Assembly: GCA_039602395.1 (NCBI GenBank)
Contig: JBCNJP010000006.1
Span: forward strand, 46,834,325 to 46,898,324
DNA length: 64,000 bases
Direction: 5' to 3'
From: Deinandra increscens subsp. villosa
Taxonomy: Eukaryota; Streptophyta; Magnoliopsida; Asterales; Asteraceae
The translations under genes were made by a program, and so were the position numbers. Every line of letters begins with the position of its first letter. Position 1 is the first letter of the stretch. Below are positions 26,199 to 37,196 of this stretch, piece by piece. The notes under the pieces were generated by a model that saw nothing but the letters and a program-made list of their open reading frames with translations, was not told the origin of the DNA and ran no database searches.

Positions 26199-26346
26199 GC
26201 ACTCACAGCCGTCGAAACCCTAATCGATCTAAAAAATGATCAACAGATTTAATAAACCAATCAAATAAATGCCACAAGACATTTTCTAACAAAAATAAAC
26301 AAAGAACAAAGGATAGAAATATAGAAGGTGCACAAATTTACCTTCT

Positions 26347-26950
26347 TTTTTATTTGATTGGTTTATTCCCACCACCCCAATTCCTATCACTAAAAAATTC
26401 CCTCATCTCCTCCACTCCTCCCTTTAATATGCCACCATACCTCTCACTCTCCACCCCTCTAATATTTCCAAAGGAAGTGAAGTGTGTGCAATTTGTACCA
26501 AAGACCCCCTGCATCCAACCCCAAAACTCACCAATTTGCTTGGAACCCATCCTCTCCACCACCTTCCATCCCAAATACACCCCGCACCCATAGTCCAAGT
26601 GGACAGACACAAAAAGCCCAAGCAGGCCAAAATAAAAAAAAGGCTAAGTTGCAGCAAGTTCAACAAAGGTTTGTGTAGCATGAGGGGGTTCTACAAATAT
26701 AAACTTTTAAGGTTGAAAGGTTCATCCTACCTCTCAAGCCACACCCCTCACCATCAGAAATAAGGGAGTGACAACACTACTGCTCAACAATACCTAACAC
26801 CATCCGAAACACCAGCAGAAATGATGAGAGCCTTGTTACCAAGACTCCCCATCATCAGAATAAAGACCCAAAACAAAAATAAAGAAGAAAATAAATTTTT
26901 GAAGAGAGGAAGTGTAACAATACACCAGAAGACTACCCACAGTTTGTAAA
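26347..26950 (-). mobile_element. LINE-3, proximal part of its 3' non-coding region
   Basis: This lies between the LINE-1 5' end and the LINE-3 C-terminal coding remnant. The minus strand is G/T-rich with several overlapping ORFs of 79-93 codons on both strands, none with a motif. It shares the ttctacaaatataaa motif with 20864. Its first bases (26350-26367) form a perfect inverted repeat with 26251-26268 inside the LINE-1 leader. Confidence 0.5.
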
Positions 26951-27366
26951 TCAACTCATCATCACAATAGAAGACCCAAATGATACCCCCCCCCACCCTT
27001 CCAAGGAGAATAATGTAGAAAACCAACCAATAGTATTCCATACCATATCGAAATAAAATCCGGAATGTACCTCATTAGAAATATGAAAAGGAAGAAAATG
27101 CCATACATCATCAGTCAATAAGACCTGAGTAGAGAACTTCATCATTTTTCCTTTCAGTTTGAGTCTTATAGCTTCAGTTATAAAAAAACTCCACCATTTC
27201 AACAGTTCTACTTTTATTCTGAAACATCCTCATATTTCTCTCCTGCCACAAAAAATAAACAACAACAGCCACAGGTAGCTTCTTAATAACAACCCAAACT
27301 GACTTACCCTTAGGCAAGGAACTCATATAGTTTATCATAAATTTCCAACAGTTTGGTGTTGCATTC
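26951..27366 (-). pseudogene. LINE-3 ORF2, C-terminal part beyond the LINE-2 insertion
   Basis: The minus strand from about 27360 reads through PKGKSVWVVIKKLPVA and YFLWQERNMRMF, then an ITEAIRLKLKG stretch. This matches the WQERNGRIF C-terminal domain of LINE-1 and LINE-2. It is the continuation of the LINE-3 ORF2 at 41043-41546, which breaks at the matching position. The split is marked by a 17-base duplication (27350-27366 and 41045-41061). Confidence 0.85.
27350..27366. repeat. Target-site duplication of LINE-2, left copy
   Basis: AGTTTGGTGTTGCATTC matches 41045-41061 with one mismatch (T for C at the tenth base). It is followed at once by a seven-base T run, the poly(A) end of minus-strand LINE-2. 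Confidence 0.9.
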
Positions 27367-27563
27367 TTTTTTTGGGTAAAGGGTTACCCCAGTGATTTGT
27401 ATATATATACTGCTAAAAGAGTACAAGTAGTATGGAGACATCCATACTAATTCATACTTGGGACATGCCCCACGGTATGTAAAGAACACAAAACAACCAA
27501 AAACAGAACAAGCAAATGCAAAACCACCTAGTACACTAGACTAGGACACAAAAACACAAAAGG

Positions 27564-28960
27564 CTACGTTGGGCTCTCCATTCCCATATTGTCGTCCATA
27601 GCCTTCCATTTTTCCAGAAGCTGCTCCACCCTAGGCGTCTTCTTAACCTTCAAACCAAGCAATCTGTATTGGACCACATGAAGGATCTGCTTTGCCAATA
27701 AATCCGGAGGCCTTGCATGATTATTAAAAATCCTCCCATTCCTCTCCTGCCACACAAAATACGTTGTAGCATGGACCACAATCTTATCAATCACAAACTT
27801 CAACGATCGCTTGGGTTTATGCATAAGATACTCAGAAATGTCGATCCATTTTCCCGGAACCATCATCATCGAAGTGTGAACCCGAACCATAAGCCAAACC
27901 TGATTAGCATAATCACACTCAAAGAAAAAGTGAGCATGCGAATCACAATTGTTGTAACAGATTAAACAACACATCATATTCATGTTCTTGCGACGAGAAA
28001 AATCTCAACCCAGAATTTTGTCTTGAGTTAGAAGCTGCTCCCTCATATGAGCCAAACCAGAAACGCATGCCGAGGAATACCTTGGGCGAACCAAACAAGA
28101 CTAGTCCATGGAACCACATCGTGATGCACACGAGACACGTCCCACACCCTAGCTGCAGAAAAATCATGGACACCATCACTCGTCTTCTAAACCACCTTAT
28201 CATGCTGACCCAGATGCAAAACAATATTAAGCGTTTCAATAAGAACCAGGAAAAGATCCCACCAAGGAGTAGGCCAAAGCCAACCATTCCCCCCAAGAAT
28301 ATCCGCAACAGTGGAAGAGGAAGTAAAACCAGCCGAAAACATAGCCCGAGACGAGATGGAATGACAAAGAGGACCAGATTCAATCCACTTATCATACCAC
28401 ACCGACGTATTTCTCCCATCACCAATCAAGGACCAAAAATAAGGACGAACCTGGTGCCTGATATGGAGGATTTTTCTCTAACTCCAGCAACAGATAGAAG
28501 GGCATCTCAACTCCCAGAAATTCCTGTTTTTAATCCAATGAGCCCTCACCCACGCAACCCAAAGAGACTATCGGTTAGAGACAATACTCCAAATATGATA
28601 AGTCAGTAATGCCTTGTTCATATCTGAAATACGTCTAATGCCAAGACCCCCCTCATACTTAGGCGCACACACATGATTCCACGCAACCTTAGCCATTCCT
28701 TTTTTAAAAGTCCCCTAGGACCATTGAAAATCCCTCATCTTCTTCTCAAGCAGCTTAATCGTATGAGACGGAAACATGAAAACAGAAGCCCAATAATTAT
28801 GAAAAGAAGATAACACAGAGATAATAAGTTGAACTGTCCCCGCATAAGATAAAAAACGATTCCTCCAACTAGCAATTCGGTTGTCGATTTTCTCCAACAA
28901 CACAACACAATCAGTAGCTCTGAGCCGAGAGGAGATAAGCGGGACTCCCAAGTAACGCAC
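27564..28960 (-). pseudogene. LINE-2 ORF2, C-terminal half (after Copia-A)
   Basis: This begins in the RT thumb region with MRYLGVPLISSRLRATD at 28960 and continues through RNRFLSYAGTVQL, the LLEKKMRDFQW segment, a region homologous to the LINE-1 zinc-knuckle domain (broken, 28425-27980), and the terminal piece with HAHFFFECDYANQVW and YFVWQERNGRIFNNH, ending at 27564. The frame on the far side of Copia-A (37197 onward) reads directly into this one when the insert and one AGGGA copy are left out. Stops occur near 28714 and frameshifts near 28430 and 27990. Confidence 0.88.
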
Positions 28961-28964
28961 AGGG

Positions 28965-28969
28965 AGGGA
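28965..28969. repeat. Target-site duplication of Copia-A, left copy
   Basis: AGGGA precedes the TGTTGGG terminus and is repeated exactly at 37192-37196 after the far terminus ...CCAACA. Confidence 0.92.
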
Positions 28970-30160
28970 TGTTGGGATTTACAGTGGATATCCGGGTTAC
29001 CGATTTTAATTTTTGGTTAAAACCGATTTAATATACAAATTAATGCCAGATTAATTTAGCAGCGGAAACGATTTAAATAAATACGCGGAAACAACTGTAA
29101 CAGGATCAATCACCGTACACGACAAACATAGAAAATTATTTGTTTAAAATAAATAAATAAATCAAATTAAATTAAATATCTAAACGAGTTAGATATACCT
29201 TGGCGGGATCCGAGCAATCGCTCGAGACAGCCGGATTCAACGGGCTCGCGCTAGGACGAATTGAGACTTCTGACTCGAACCTGCGAGACAGATCATTGAC
29301 AGCAGCGGCGGCCATAGGTGGCGGCGGCGGTAGTGGTGGCGGTGGTGGTAGGGTTACCACGAGCGGCGGTGAAAAATCTTTTTCCACCGGAATTGCAACC
29401 GGAACAGTCCCCACAAAAATCTCATCACCGGTGACTGGCGGTGACGCGGTGGTGGTGGCCAGCGGGTAAAGTGGTGCGGGCCACGACGAGGGGACCGAGC
29501 GCGGTGGCCTCGGCTGCATCGGTAGCGCTAGGACCACCGGCCGACGGTCGTGTGGTGGTGCGACAGAGGAGGCGACGGCTGCGGCTCGGGTCGCGGGTTT
29601 GGCTTCGGCTCGGGCTGCGGCTTCGGCTCGGGCGGCTGCGGCTTCCTTTTCGAATCGTGAGCAAATACTGGCTAAACGGGGATCCATCGGAATAGCGATG
29701 GACCACGGTGGTGGTGTCGAACGACGATCGGCGGCGGCTAAGGGGGGGCGCCGGTCTAGGGGTCGACGTAGGGAGGGAGAGAGAGACTTGTGATTAGGGT
29801 TTTGTGACTTGTGTTGCAATTAACCTCTCTCTCCCTTATTTAATTAAAAAATCACGGACCGGGGCACTGACGGACTGGGCCCGGTCGCGATTTCTACTAA
29901 TCCAACATACTGATCCATCTGTTAAATCCAGTAACAACCGATCAGTCCGTTTATTTATTTTACGAGTATTTTTGCCGAAATAGTTTTGTCGTTTTAATTA
30001 AATAAATAATCAAGTATTCATTTAATTAACCACTTAGTTCGCTTTAATACTAATTAATAATTAATTAGATTTTATAGTCCGTTGACCCGGGTGTAACTCT
30101 TACGGGTCAATATCGGTCGGGTTCGTTAATTCGTCGGGTCAGGACACCCTGTTTCCAACA
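28970..30160 (-). mobile_element. Copia-A 3' LTR
   Basis: This 1,191-base LTR on the minus strand runs from TGTTGGAAACA at 30160 to ...AAATCCCAACA at 28970, with the classic TG...CA ends. It aligns along its full length with 36004-37191. A GC-rich central part (29190-29790) encodes a 215-codon proline/alanine-rich ORF on the minus strand (29172-29819). The LTRs differ at scattered bases, so the insertion is not recent. Confidence 0.95.
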
Positions 30161-30175
30161 GTCTCCCACTTGGAC
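30161..30175 (-). other. Copia-A polypurine tract region
   Basis: On the minus strand aagtgggagac directly precedes the 3' LTR. This purine-rich stretch primes plus-strand DNA synthesis in LTR retrotransposons. The match is by position and composition. Confidence 0.75.
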
Positions 30176-30979
30176 TGAACGCGACAGTTTAACGAGCGCA
30201 GTCCGAGGCACTCTAGCTATGCATGGCTACACCAACTAATATTGACACTTTAATTCGTCAGCCAAAGTATATCTAATTGACAATCAAGCAGACTCATGAC
30301 TTGTGCGATCATTGTCATATGTTCCTTTCTGTATAAGAGATTGATGAATCATGAGACATGGACTATCATTTATGATTCATCGATTTTTATTCTAGATACA
30401 ATTCGAAGTGATCCAACAAACACACAGTAAGTTTGGGTGAGGCCTCACACTTATCACTTGGAACCAAAGAGGGCGCCTTTATGTCTAACCGTTGCCGAAG
30501 CAAGAGTACAGAATCCCTTGTTGAGGCATACAACTCCCACTAAACCTAGAGCCATTCCCAAAAGTAACCGTTATGGTTGGCAGTTACGCGACAACGTTAG
30601 GCTACAATCAAAGAATGTTCTTTAGTAGAAGGGAGTTCGAATATGCGTCTCAGGTCTAAGGATACATTAGAGCATGCATTAATCAAGCAAGCAAGACTTC
30701 CATGTTGGCATTGCATGATGCGAGTTACGTCCAACATCATTCACCAATGAGGTCCGTGAGTTTGAACGTTAAACGGATTTAAGGTTCAAGCAGTCACAAT
30801 AGTCTTACTTTAGTATAGCTCCCACTAACTAATCGACTACGGACATTTAGGACAAGAACTTATTGTCCAAGGATTAAACGTATAAATATTAAACACAGTT
30901 ATGTAATTCATTATTGCATAAACAGATGGAATAAGAATAAGATAGATAACTGCTGGTGTTCATACATCCAAATACTGAA
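30176..30979 (-). other. Copia-A 3' non-coding internal region
   Basis: About 800 bases lie between the RNase H stop and the polypurine tract. A 62-codon plus-strand ORF (30437-30625) has no motif. No coding sequence is recognised. The sequence includes tcccactaa and agctcccac motifs resembling the polypurine surroundings. Confidence 0.6.
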
Positions 30980-31531
30980 TCAAAACATGTCTTTAGCTAA
31001 TCTAAGCCATATCGCTTCTCTGTGGCGTATATGAGTCTCTTGAGTCATAGGCTTAGTGAAGGGATCAGCTAAGTTTTGATCTGTGTGTACTTTGCTTATT
31101 TTGATTTCATTTCTGTCGACTACTTCTCTTATGTAGTGGAATTTCCTCAGGATGTGCTTGGCCTTCTTGTGAGACCCTTGCTCTTTGGCTTGAGCTATAG
31201 CGCCTGTGTTATCACACAGCATCTCGATGGGCTGCCTAATGCTTGGCACGGCATCGAGATCGGATATGAACTTCTTCATCCACACAACTTCCTTAGCAGC
31301 TTCTGAGGCGGCTATGTATTTGGATTCAGTAGTAGAATCAGCTACTACTGGCTGTTTTGAGCTTCTCCGGGAAACAGCCCCTCCGTTAAGAGTGATTACG
31401 AATCCCGACTGTGAGCGAGAGTCATCTCGGTCAGTCTGAAAACTAGCATCAGTGTAACACCTTAAAGTGAGCTCTTCATCAACACCTCCATATACGAGAA
31501 ACATATATGTGGTGTTTCTCAAGTATTTCAA
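30980..31531 (-). pseudogene. Copia-A RNase H domain
   Basis: The segment begins MKYLRNTTYMFLVYGG and contains YTDASFQTDRDD (first catalytic aspartate), SKQPVVADSTTESKYIAASEAAKEVVWM (catalytic glutamate) and LCDNTGAIAQA (aspartate). It continues with HILRKFHYIREVV and LADPFTKPM, ending at 30980. These are the usual Copia RNase H motifs and the reading frame is open. It degrades the RNA strand during reverse transcription. The link to the RT upstream (31798) is broken by stops between 31530 and 31800. Confidence 0.92.
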
Positions 31532-31797
31532 TATGTTCTTTACAGCAATCCAGTGAGCTAGTCCTGGCGTCTGCTGGTACCGACTTGTTACACTTAGAGC
31601 ATACGAGACATCCGGTCATGTGCAGAGCATGGCACACATGATAGATCCAATAGCAGAGGCAAATGGGATCGATGCCATTTGGCTTATCTCGCGCTCGTTT
31701 TAGGTGCTTAAGATTTGTCTAAGATTGTTCCCTTAGTCATGGGAACGGCTCCTTTCTTGGAGTTGCTCATGTTGAACCGAGCTATGATCTTATCAAC

Positions 31798-32756
31798 TTA
31801 TGTGCTTTGACTGAGACCCAAAAGGCGCTTAGATCGATCTCTGTGAATTTTAATTCCCAGAATGTAAGCGGCTTCTCCAAGATCTTTCATAGCGAAACAA
31901 GATGAAAGCCATTTCTTCACTTCGTTAAGCATGGGTATGTTATTTCCTATGATCAATATATCGTCCACGTACAGTATGAGAAACGATACAACGCTCCCAC
32001 TTGCCTTTCTGTAAACACAAGGTTCATCTTTATTTTGATCAAAACCAAACTCTTTGACCTTTTGATCAAAACGAAGATTCCAGCTTCGAGATGCCTGCTT
32101 GAGTCCATAAATGGACTTGCTTAGTTTGCAAACCTTGTTTGGATTCTCTGGATCGACAAAACCATCAGGGTGAACCATGTAGACATCCTCTTCGAGTTGT
32201 CCGTTCAGGAAAGCAGTTTTAACGTCCATTTGCCATATCTCATAATCATGGTATGCAGCTATGGCAAGGAGAATCCTGATCGATTTTATCATGAAAACGG
32301 GCGAAAATGTCTCATCATAGTCAATCCCTTGGGTTTGAGTGAAACCTTTCGCTACAAGTCGTGCCTTGTAGGTTTGCACATTTCCATGCATGTCAGTCTT
32401 TCTTTTAAAGATCCACTTGCTCCCTACTGCCCGAGTATCGGGGGTAGCTCAATCAAGTCCCAGACATGATTGTCACGCATGGACTGCATCTCAGCGTTCA
32501 TGGCTTCAAGCCATTTATCAGATTTGGGATCTGACATAGCAGCTTTGTAGTTTGTAGGCTCATCGTTAGAATCGGCTATTGACAGAACGTCAAAGGCCTC
32601 ATGATATCCAAGGTATCTATCAGGCTCATTTCGTATCCTTTCGCTCCTACGAACGCTTACGCTTGTGCTTGGGTCTGATGGTGCGACAACAATTTGTTGG
32701 TCAGACGTAGTGACCGTCTCAGGGTTAGGTATATCTCGAATTTCTTCAAGATCCAC
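31798..32756 (-). pseudogene. Copia-A reverse transcriptase
   Basis: The 5' part (32424-32756) carries the pre-RT segment RRSERIRNEPDRYLGYHEAF and EAMNAEMQSMRDNHVWDL. The main part (31798-32391) has YKARLVAKGFTQTQGIDYDETFSPV, WQMDVKTAFLNGQLEEDVYM, KSIYGLKQASRSW and the catalytic YVDD in LILYVDDILIIGN, then EAAYILGIKIH. All RT core motifs are visible. A frameshift near 32400-32430 separates the two ORFs, and the C-terminus meets a stop at 31798. Confidence 0.92.
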
Positions 32757-33061
32757 TAGATCACTATTTGTTCCTCGAGCAAGGAATTCTTTCTCAAGGA
32801 ATTTACCTTTCCTTTTGATGGAAACAGTGTTTGCATCGGGATGGTAAAAGTAATAACCGGTATTACTATAGTATCCAACGAAAGTTACCCTTTCGCCTCG
32901 GGGATCGAGTTGTTGTCAGATTCGCTGGTGACATAAGCATCACATCCCCATACCCTGAGGTATGATAGTTTAGGAAGAGAACCATGCTCATATGGGGTCT
33001 TCTCTAATTTCTTGGTCGGTGCCAGATTTATTAAGCGGGCAGCGGTCAAGATGGCATATCC

Positions 33062-33430
33062 CTAAAAGGAATGTGGCAAGGTAGTCCTGCACATCATCAA
33101 TCGAACCATGTTAAGCAGAGTTCGATTCCTCCTTTCACTTACGCCATTTAACTGGGGTGTGCCAGGTGGAGTAGGTTGTGAAACGATTCCACATTCCTTT
33201 AGATGACTCAGGAATTCAGCGCTTAGGTATTCACCGCCTCTATCAGATCGAAGTATTTTAATAGTTCGACTCAGCTGATTTTGTACTTCGTTTTGAAACT
33301 CTTTGAACTTTTCAAAAGTTTCATGTTTGTGTTTCATCAGATAGACATAGGCATATCTGCTATAGTCATCGATGAAAGTCACGAAGTATCGTTCACGATT
33401 TCTCGTTTCGATTCGAAAGGGTCCACACAC
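33062..33430 (-). pseudogene. Copia-A integrase core
   Basis: The DDE residues are visible: aspartate in FVTFIDDYSRYAYVYLM, aspartate in ILRSDRGGEY, and glutamate in LNGVSERRNRTL. Copia-type spacing is kept. The domain inserts element DNA into the chromosome. A stop at 33062 follows LPHSF; the C-terminal integrase region (32760-33060) continues with frame breaks. Confidence 0.92.
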
Positions 33431-33448
33431 GTCGGTGTGAATAATGCC

Positions 33449-34270
33449 TCACAATCCTTGGGCCCGTTCACCCGTATGGGTGAAGGGTGACTTGGTTAAT
33501 TTACTAGATAAGCATGACTCGCACTCATCGAAGGAATCTGCATCTTGGGATTCAAGAATCCCAGCAGTTTGCAACTTCTTAATGCGGGCCTTGCTTATGT
33601 GACCAAGCCTATGGTGCCATAACGAGGATTCGTTACTATCAGCTTCGCTTCTTTTGGAAACATGATAGAGTTGATCGTTTGTTTGGAAATCTATCTCATA
33701 TATACCATGTCGAGGTTTAGCCTCGAAATAAAATATATCATTAAGGTAAGAAGAAATCACATTTCCATTAAACTTATACCGAAATCCTTGTTCAAACAAT
33801 GAAGAGACAGAAATAATGTTTCTGGATAAACCAGGTGCATATAAACAGTTAACTAAAGTAACTACAAGGCCAGAAGAGCATGAAAAAAAATATGTGCCGG
33901 TAGCAAGTACTGGGACCTTTTTCCCGTTACCAACGATGAGGTCCATGCAGCCTTGTTCTGTCTTTTTCCACTTCTCAGGTTCCTGCAAAACATTAATGAT
34001 GTGATAACCACATCCTGTATCAAATACCCATGAATTGGAGGAAACAGTGAAAAGTTCAATAACATTTATTGACATACCAGATGAGCAACCCTTATTAGGG
34101 TTCTTGGTCATCTTCAGCTTTGCAAGATACATAGGACAGTTGCGACGCCAGTGTCCCATTTTGTTGCACTCATAGCACAGGCGCTCCTCGGGAGGCTACA
34201 CCTGTGGTTTCTTGCCTTTGTATTAGCAACTCTGAGCACGTCCGGCGTGGTCCTGACCTTCACGTTGGGT
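33449..34270 (-). pseudogene. Copia-A gag knuckle, protease and integrase zinc region
   Basis: The minus-strand reading from about 34185 includes CYECNKMGHWRRNC, an intact CX2CX4HX4C knuckle. From 34159 it continues to protease with WVFDTGCGYH (the active-site D-T/S-G is DTG) and to the integrase HHCC zinc region, HHRLGHISKARI...CESCLSSK. It ends GERAQGL with a stop at 33449. The protease would process the polyprotein. Confidence 0.9.
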
Positions 34271-34271
34271 A

Positions 34272-34757
34272 TCAACGGAATAACCTCCTTGATTGATGAG
34301 CCGAACAATTAATCGCAAGAATACGATAATGTTTAGGCAAAGAACTGAGTACTACATCAAGAGCCATCCCGTCAGAGATGGAGTAGCCAAGGTCGATCAA
34401 CCTGTCGCGATATGCTTTCATCAGCATGACATGATCGTATAGTGAGGAGTCGTTAGCCATAGAGCAGTTCACAAATTATGGAAGTGCATCGGCTCGCTCA
34501 GTCCTCTGACCCAACTCAAATAAATCCTTGAGTTTACGCATGATGTCATAAGCAGACATCCCCAATAAATTGTACCGATAATCCTGAGTCATGCTAGACA
34601 ACATCAGGTCAGTGACGTCCTTATCATCGTCAGTGTGCTTTTGGAGCTCAGATCGCGTGTTCTCATTTAACAAGTAAGATGGAATACTCGCGATAGGTCG
34701 GTCAATGACATAGAGTTTCCCGAAGAGCCTTAAAGGTTCCTCAGGGTAGTCTGCCAT
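34272..34757 (-). pseudogene. Copia-A gag, N-terminal part
   Basis: The likely start is MADYPEEPLRLFGK at 34757, after the leader. The reading contains MTQDYRYNLLGMSAYDIMRKLKDLFELGQRTERA and then, after a stop near 34475, LYDHVMLMKAYRDRLIDLGYSISDGMALDVVLSSLPKHY. This is the gag fold (UBN2-like) of plant Copia elements. At least one stop and one frameshift break it. It lacks the usual N-terminal stretch, so the true start may be lost. Confidence 0.82.
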
Positions 34758-35989
34758 GCGAGAAAGCCAGTCTCAGTGAAGGGGTCGAGTTGTACCATTG
34801 AACTTAATGGAGGTGAGTTTTCTTTAGCCTTCTGAAATAAGCAAAGTAGATTTAATCAGTATTTTCGATGTTTTATATGTCTTTAAAATAAGTTGGTAAA
34901 GTTTATTTTAAGAAATCGAGAATTCGTTTAGGCGACATTACTTGAGACCGCCAAATGAGCCTCAGGAGCAAGGCCGTGTAAACAAACTGACAACGATTGT
35001 CAATTATGAGACTCAAGTCACAACTCTCGGTATGAGGCCGCTATATACATACACTTGTATTTTGCGATACGTTTAGCCTCATCCATGTCCACTTTAGTAA
35101 TATACATCCGTGGCACGGTGTTGAAATACTCCAACACCACGAACATATACGTCTAAAGCGATAGTAATCCTAAATGGTCGAAGTGATGACACGGTGTTGA
35201 AATACTACAATGTCCTCACCTTAGAAGGTACCCTCGGCACCAAGTGCGGTGTTTAAATACTCCAACACTGATGCTCCGGTAAATACGTTCCAAGTTCAAC
35301 TTGAGATAGGATGGCACGAACTATCAGTTTTTAAGAATTACCATATAAGGATATTAATTACTTTTAATATTTGATTATCGTCAGACACGAACGATAAACC
35401 CAATCATCACTCGGGACCAGTAAATTAATTTAACCTAATTAAAATTACTAAGTTGTCGCGAATGGCATATTGTGTGTTAAACGGCATAAGATCATGATCT
35501 CGCTCGAGCCATACAAGCGAGATCATGGGGACATATTTAATTAAAATTAAATACTATATACGGTGAACAACCAAGGAGGCAACACAGTGCGTTCTTGGAT
35601 CCAATTCAGCTCCCACTTGCTTCAACATCCCTCCGGCGTGTGTCCAGTCTTTGAGTCTTGGTATTTACAAAATTTGCAATTACAACAAATGTAACCTAGC
35701 TCTAAATATTGTATAACTTCGAAACCCTAAAACCTGGTCCAATAAACCAAAATTCGAAATACATAAATGGGCCAAAACATTTGGGCCAACCAGAGAAAAA
35801 CAAACACGCCACGACATAAACAATTATGCAATTTTTAATAAGGGGTCGGCCGTAACACACAATAATCAAATTTATACATAATTAAAATTAAACAAGTAAA
35901 ATTAATTCTGATTCGTAATTTGGATTTAAGTCGAAATTGCGAACTACCGGTTACGAAAAGACCGGTTCTAGTTTGCGTGCGGTGATAAT
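34758..35989 (-). other. Copia-A leader with three hairpin-forming repeats
   Basis: This 1.2-kb non-coding stretch lies between primer site and gag. Three related units at 35117-35138, 35193-35215 and 35248-35270 have ggtgttgaa or ggtgttt followed by actccaacac or a variant. The first forms a stem of ggtgttg with ccaacacc around a seven-base loop. The same units occur at 16990 and 17047 in Copia-C. Their position downstream of the primer site is where retroelements keep packaging signals, but that role is only inferred. Confidence 0.65.
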
Positions 35990-36002
35990 GGCTCTGATAC
36001 CA
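35990..36002 (-). other. Primer-binding site of Copia-A (tRNA-iMet type)
   Basis: The minus strand reads TGGTATCAGAGCC, one base after the 5' LTR end. It is complementary to the 3' end of initiator methionine tRNA. Confidence 0.92.
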
Positions 36003-36003
36003 C

Positions 36004-37191
36004 TGTTGGGATTTACAGTGGATATCCGGGAAACCGATTTTAATTTTTGATTAAAACCGATTTAATATACAAATTAATGCCAGATTAATTTAGCAGCGGA
36101 AACGATTTAAATAAATACACGGAAACAACTGTAATAGGATCAATCACCGTACACGACAAACATAGAAAATTATTTGTTTAAAATAAATAAATAAATCAAA
36201 TTAAATTAAATATCTAAACGAGTTAGATACCTTGGCGGGATCCGAGCAACCGCTCGAGACACCCGGATTCAACGGGCTCGCGCTAGGACGAATTGAGACT
36301 TCTGACTCGAACCTGCGAGACAGATCAACGACAGCAGCGACGGCCATAAGTGGTGGCGGTGGTAGTGGTGGCGGCGGTGGTAGGGTTACCACGGGCGGCG
36401 GTGAAAAATATTTTTCCACCAGAATTGCAACCGGAACAGTCCCCACAAAAATCTCATCACCGGTGACTGGCGGTGACGCGGTGGTGGTGGCCGGCGGGTA
36501 AAGTGGCGCATGCCACGACGAGGGGACCGAGCACGGTGGCCTCGGCTGCGTCGGTAGCGCTAGGACCACCGGCTGGCGGTCGTGTGGTGGTGCGACAGAG
36601 GAGGCGACGGCGGCGGCTTGGGCCGCGGCTGCGGCTCGGGTCGCGGGTTCGGCTTTGGCTCGGGCGGATGCGGCTTCCTTTTCGAGTCGTGAGAAAATAC
36701 TGGCTAAATGGGGACCCATCGGAATAGCGATGGACCACGATGGTGGCGTCGGACAACGGTCGGCGGTGGCTAAAGGGGGCGCCGGTCTAGGGGTCGACGT
36801 AGGGAGGGAGAGAGAGACTTTTGATTAGGGTTTTGTGACTTGTGTTGCAATTAACCTCACTCTCCCTTATTTAATTAAAAAATCGTGGACCGGGGCACTG
36901 ATGGACTGGGCCCGGTCGCGATTTCTACTAATCCACCATACTGATCCGTCTGTTAAATCCAGTAACAACCGATCAGTCCGTTTATTTATTTTTCGAGTAT
37001 TTTTGCCGAAATAGTTTTGCCGTTTTAATTAAATAAATAATCAAGTATTCATTTAATTAACCACTTAGTTCGCTTTAATACTAATTAACAATTAATTAGA
37101 TTTTATAGTCCGTTGACCCGGGTGTAACTCTTACGGGTCAATATCGGTCGGGTTCGTTAATTCGTCGGGTCAGGACACCCTGTTTCCAACA
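36004..37191 (-). mobile_element. Copia-A 5' LTR
   Basis: The 1,188-base LTR has TG...CA ends and matches 28970-30160. Its GC-rich middle holds the same proline-rich reading frame, here 172 codons (36201-36719), shortened relative to the other LTR. The stretch 36710-36740 is the apparent donor of the filler at 37782-37812: two bases that differ between the LTRs match this copy. Confidence 0.95.
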
Positions 37192-37196
37192 AGGGA
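37192..37196. repeat. Target-site duplication of Copia-A, right copy
   Basis: AGGGA, identical to 28965-28969, lies immediately outside the 5' LTR. Confidence 0.92.

Larger units (their letters stand above)
20939..26327 (-). mobile_element. LINE-1, near-complete L1-type retrotransposon
   Basis: This element on the minus strand has a 3' tail shown as a T-rich run at 20936-20957, an ORF2 with endonuclease, reverse transcriptase and C-terminal domain, an ORF1, and a short 5' leader. Its length is about 5.4 kb. It sits within the 3' region of LINE-3. A possible degenerate target duplication joins 20918-20938 and 26328-26346: both start gtgc and contain accaacctt or tttacctt followed by a T-rich run. 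The ends are therefore approximate. The coding regions carry stops and frameshifts, so it is inactive. Confidence 0.85.
28970..37191 (-). mobile_element. Copia-A, structurally complete Ty1/copia element
   Basis: This 8,222-base element on the minus strand has two LTRs (36004-37191 and 28970-30160), a primer site (35990-36002), a ~1.25-kb leader, gag, protease, integrase, RT and RNase H in Copia order, and a polypurine tract (30161-30175). The target duplication is AGGGA. It interrupts LINE-2 ORF2 within reverse transcriptase. The polyprotein carries several stops and frameshifts, so it could move only with helper proteins. All hallmarks of an intact insertion are otherwise present. Lineage is uncertain; the RT (AYILGIKIHRDRSKRLLGL) suggests a Tork- or TAR-like group. 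Confidence 0.95.

Noticed and set aside
26354..26763. Overlapping plus-strand ORFs rich in proline and histidine
   Set aside because: They read the complement of a G/T-rich LINE 3' region and have no motif.
29172..29819. 215-codon proline-rich ORF as a host gene
   Set aside because: It lies wholly inside a Copia LTR and is repeated in the other LTR with a different length; no start context or domain supports a host gene.
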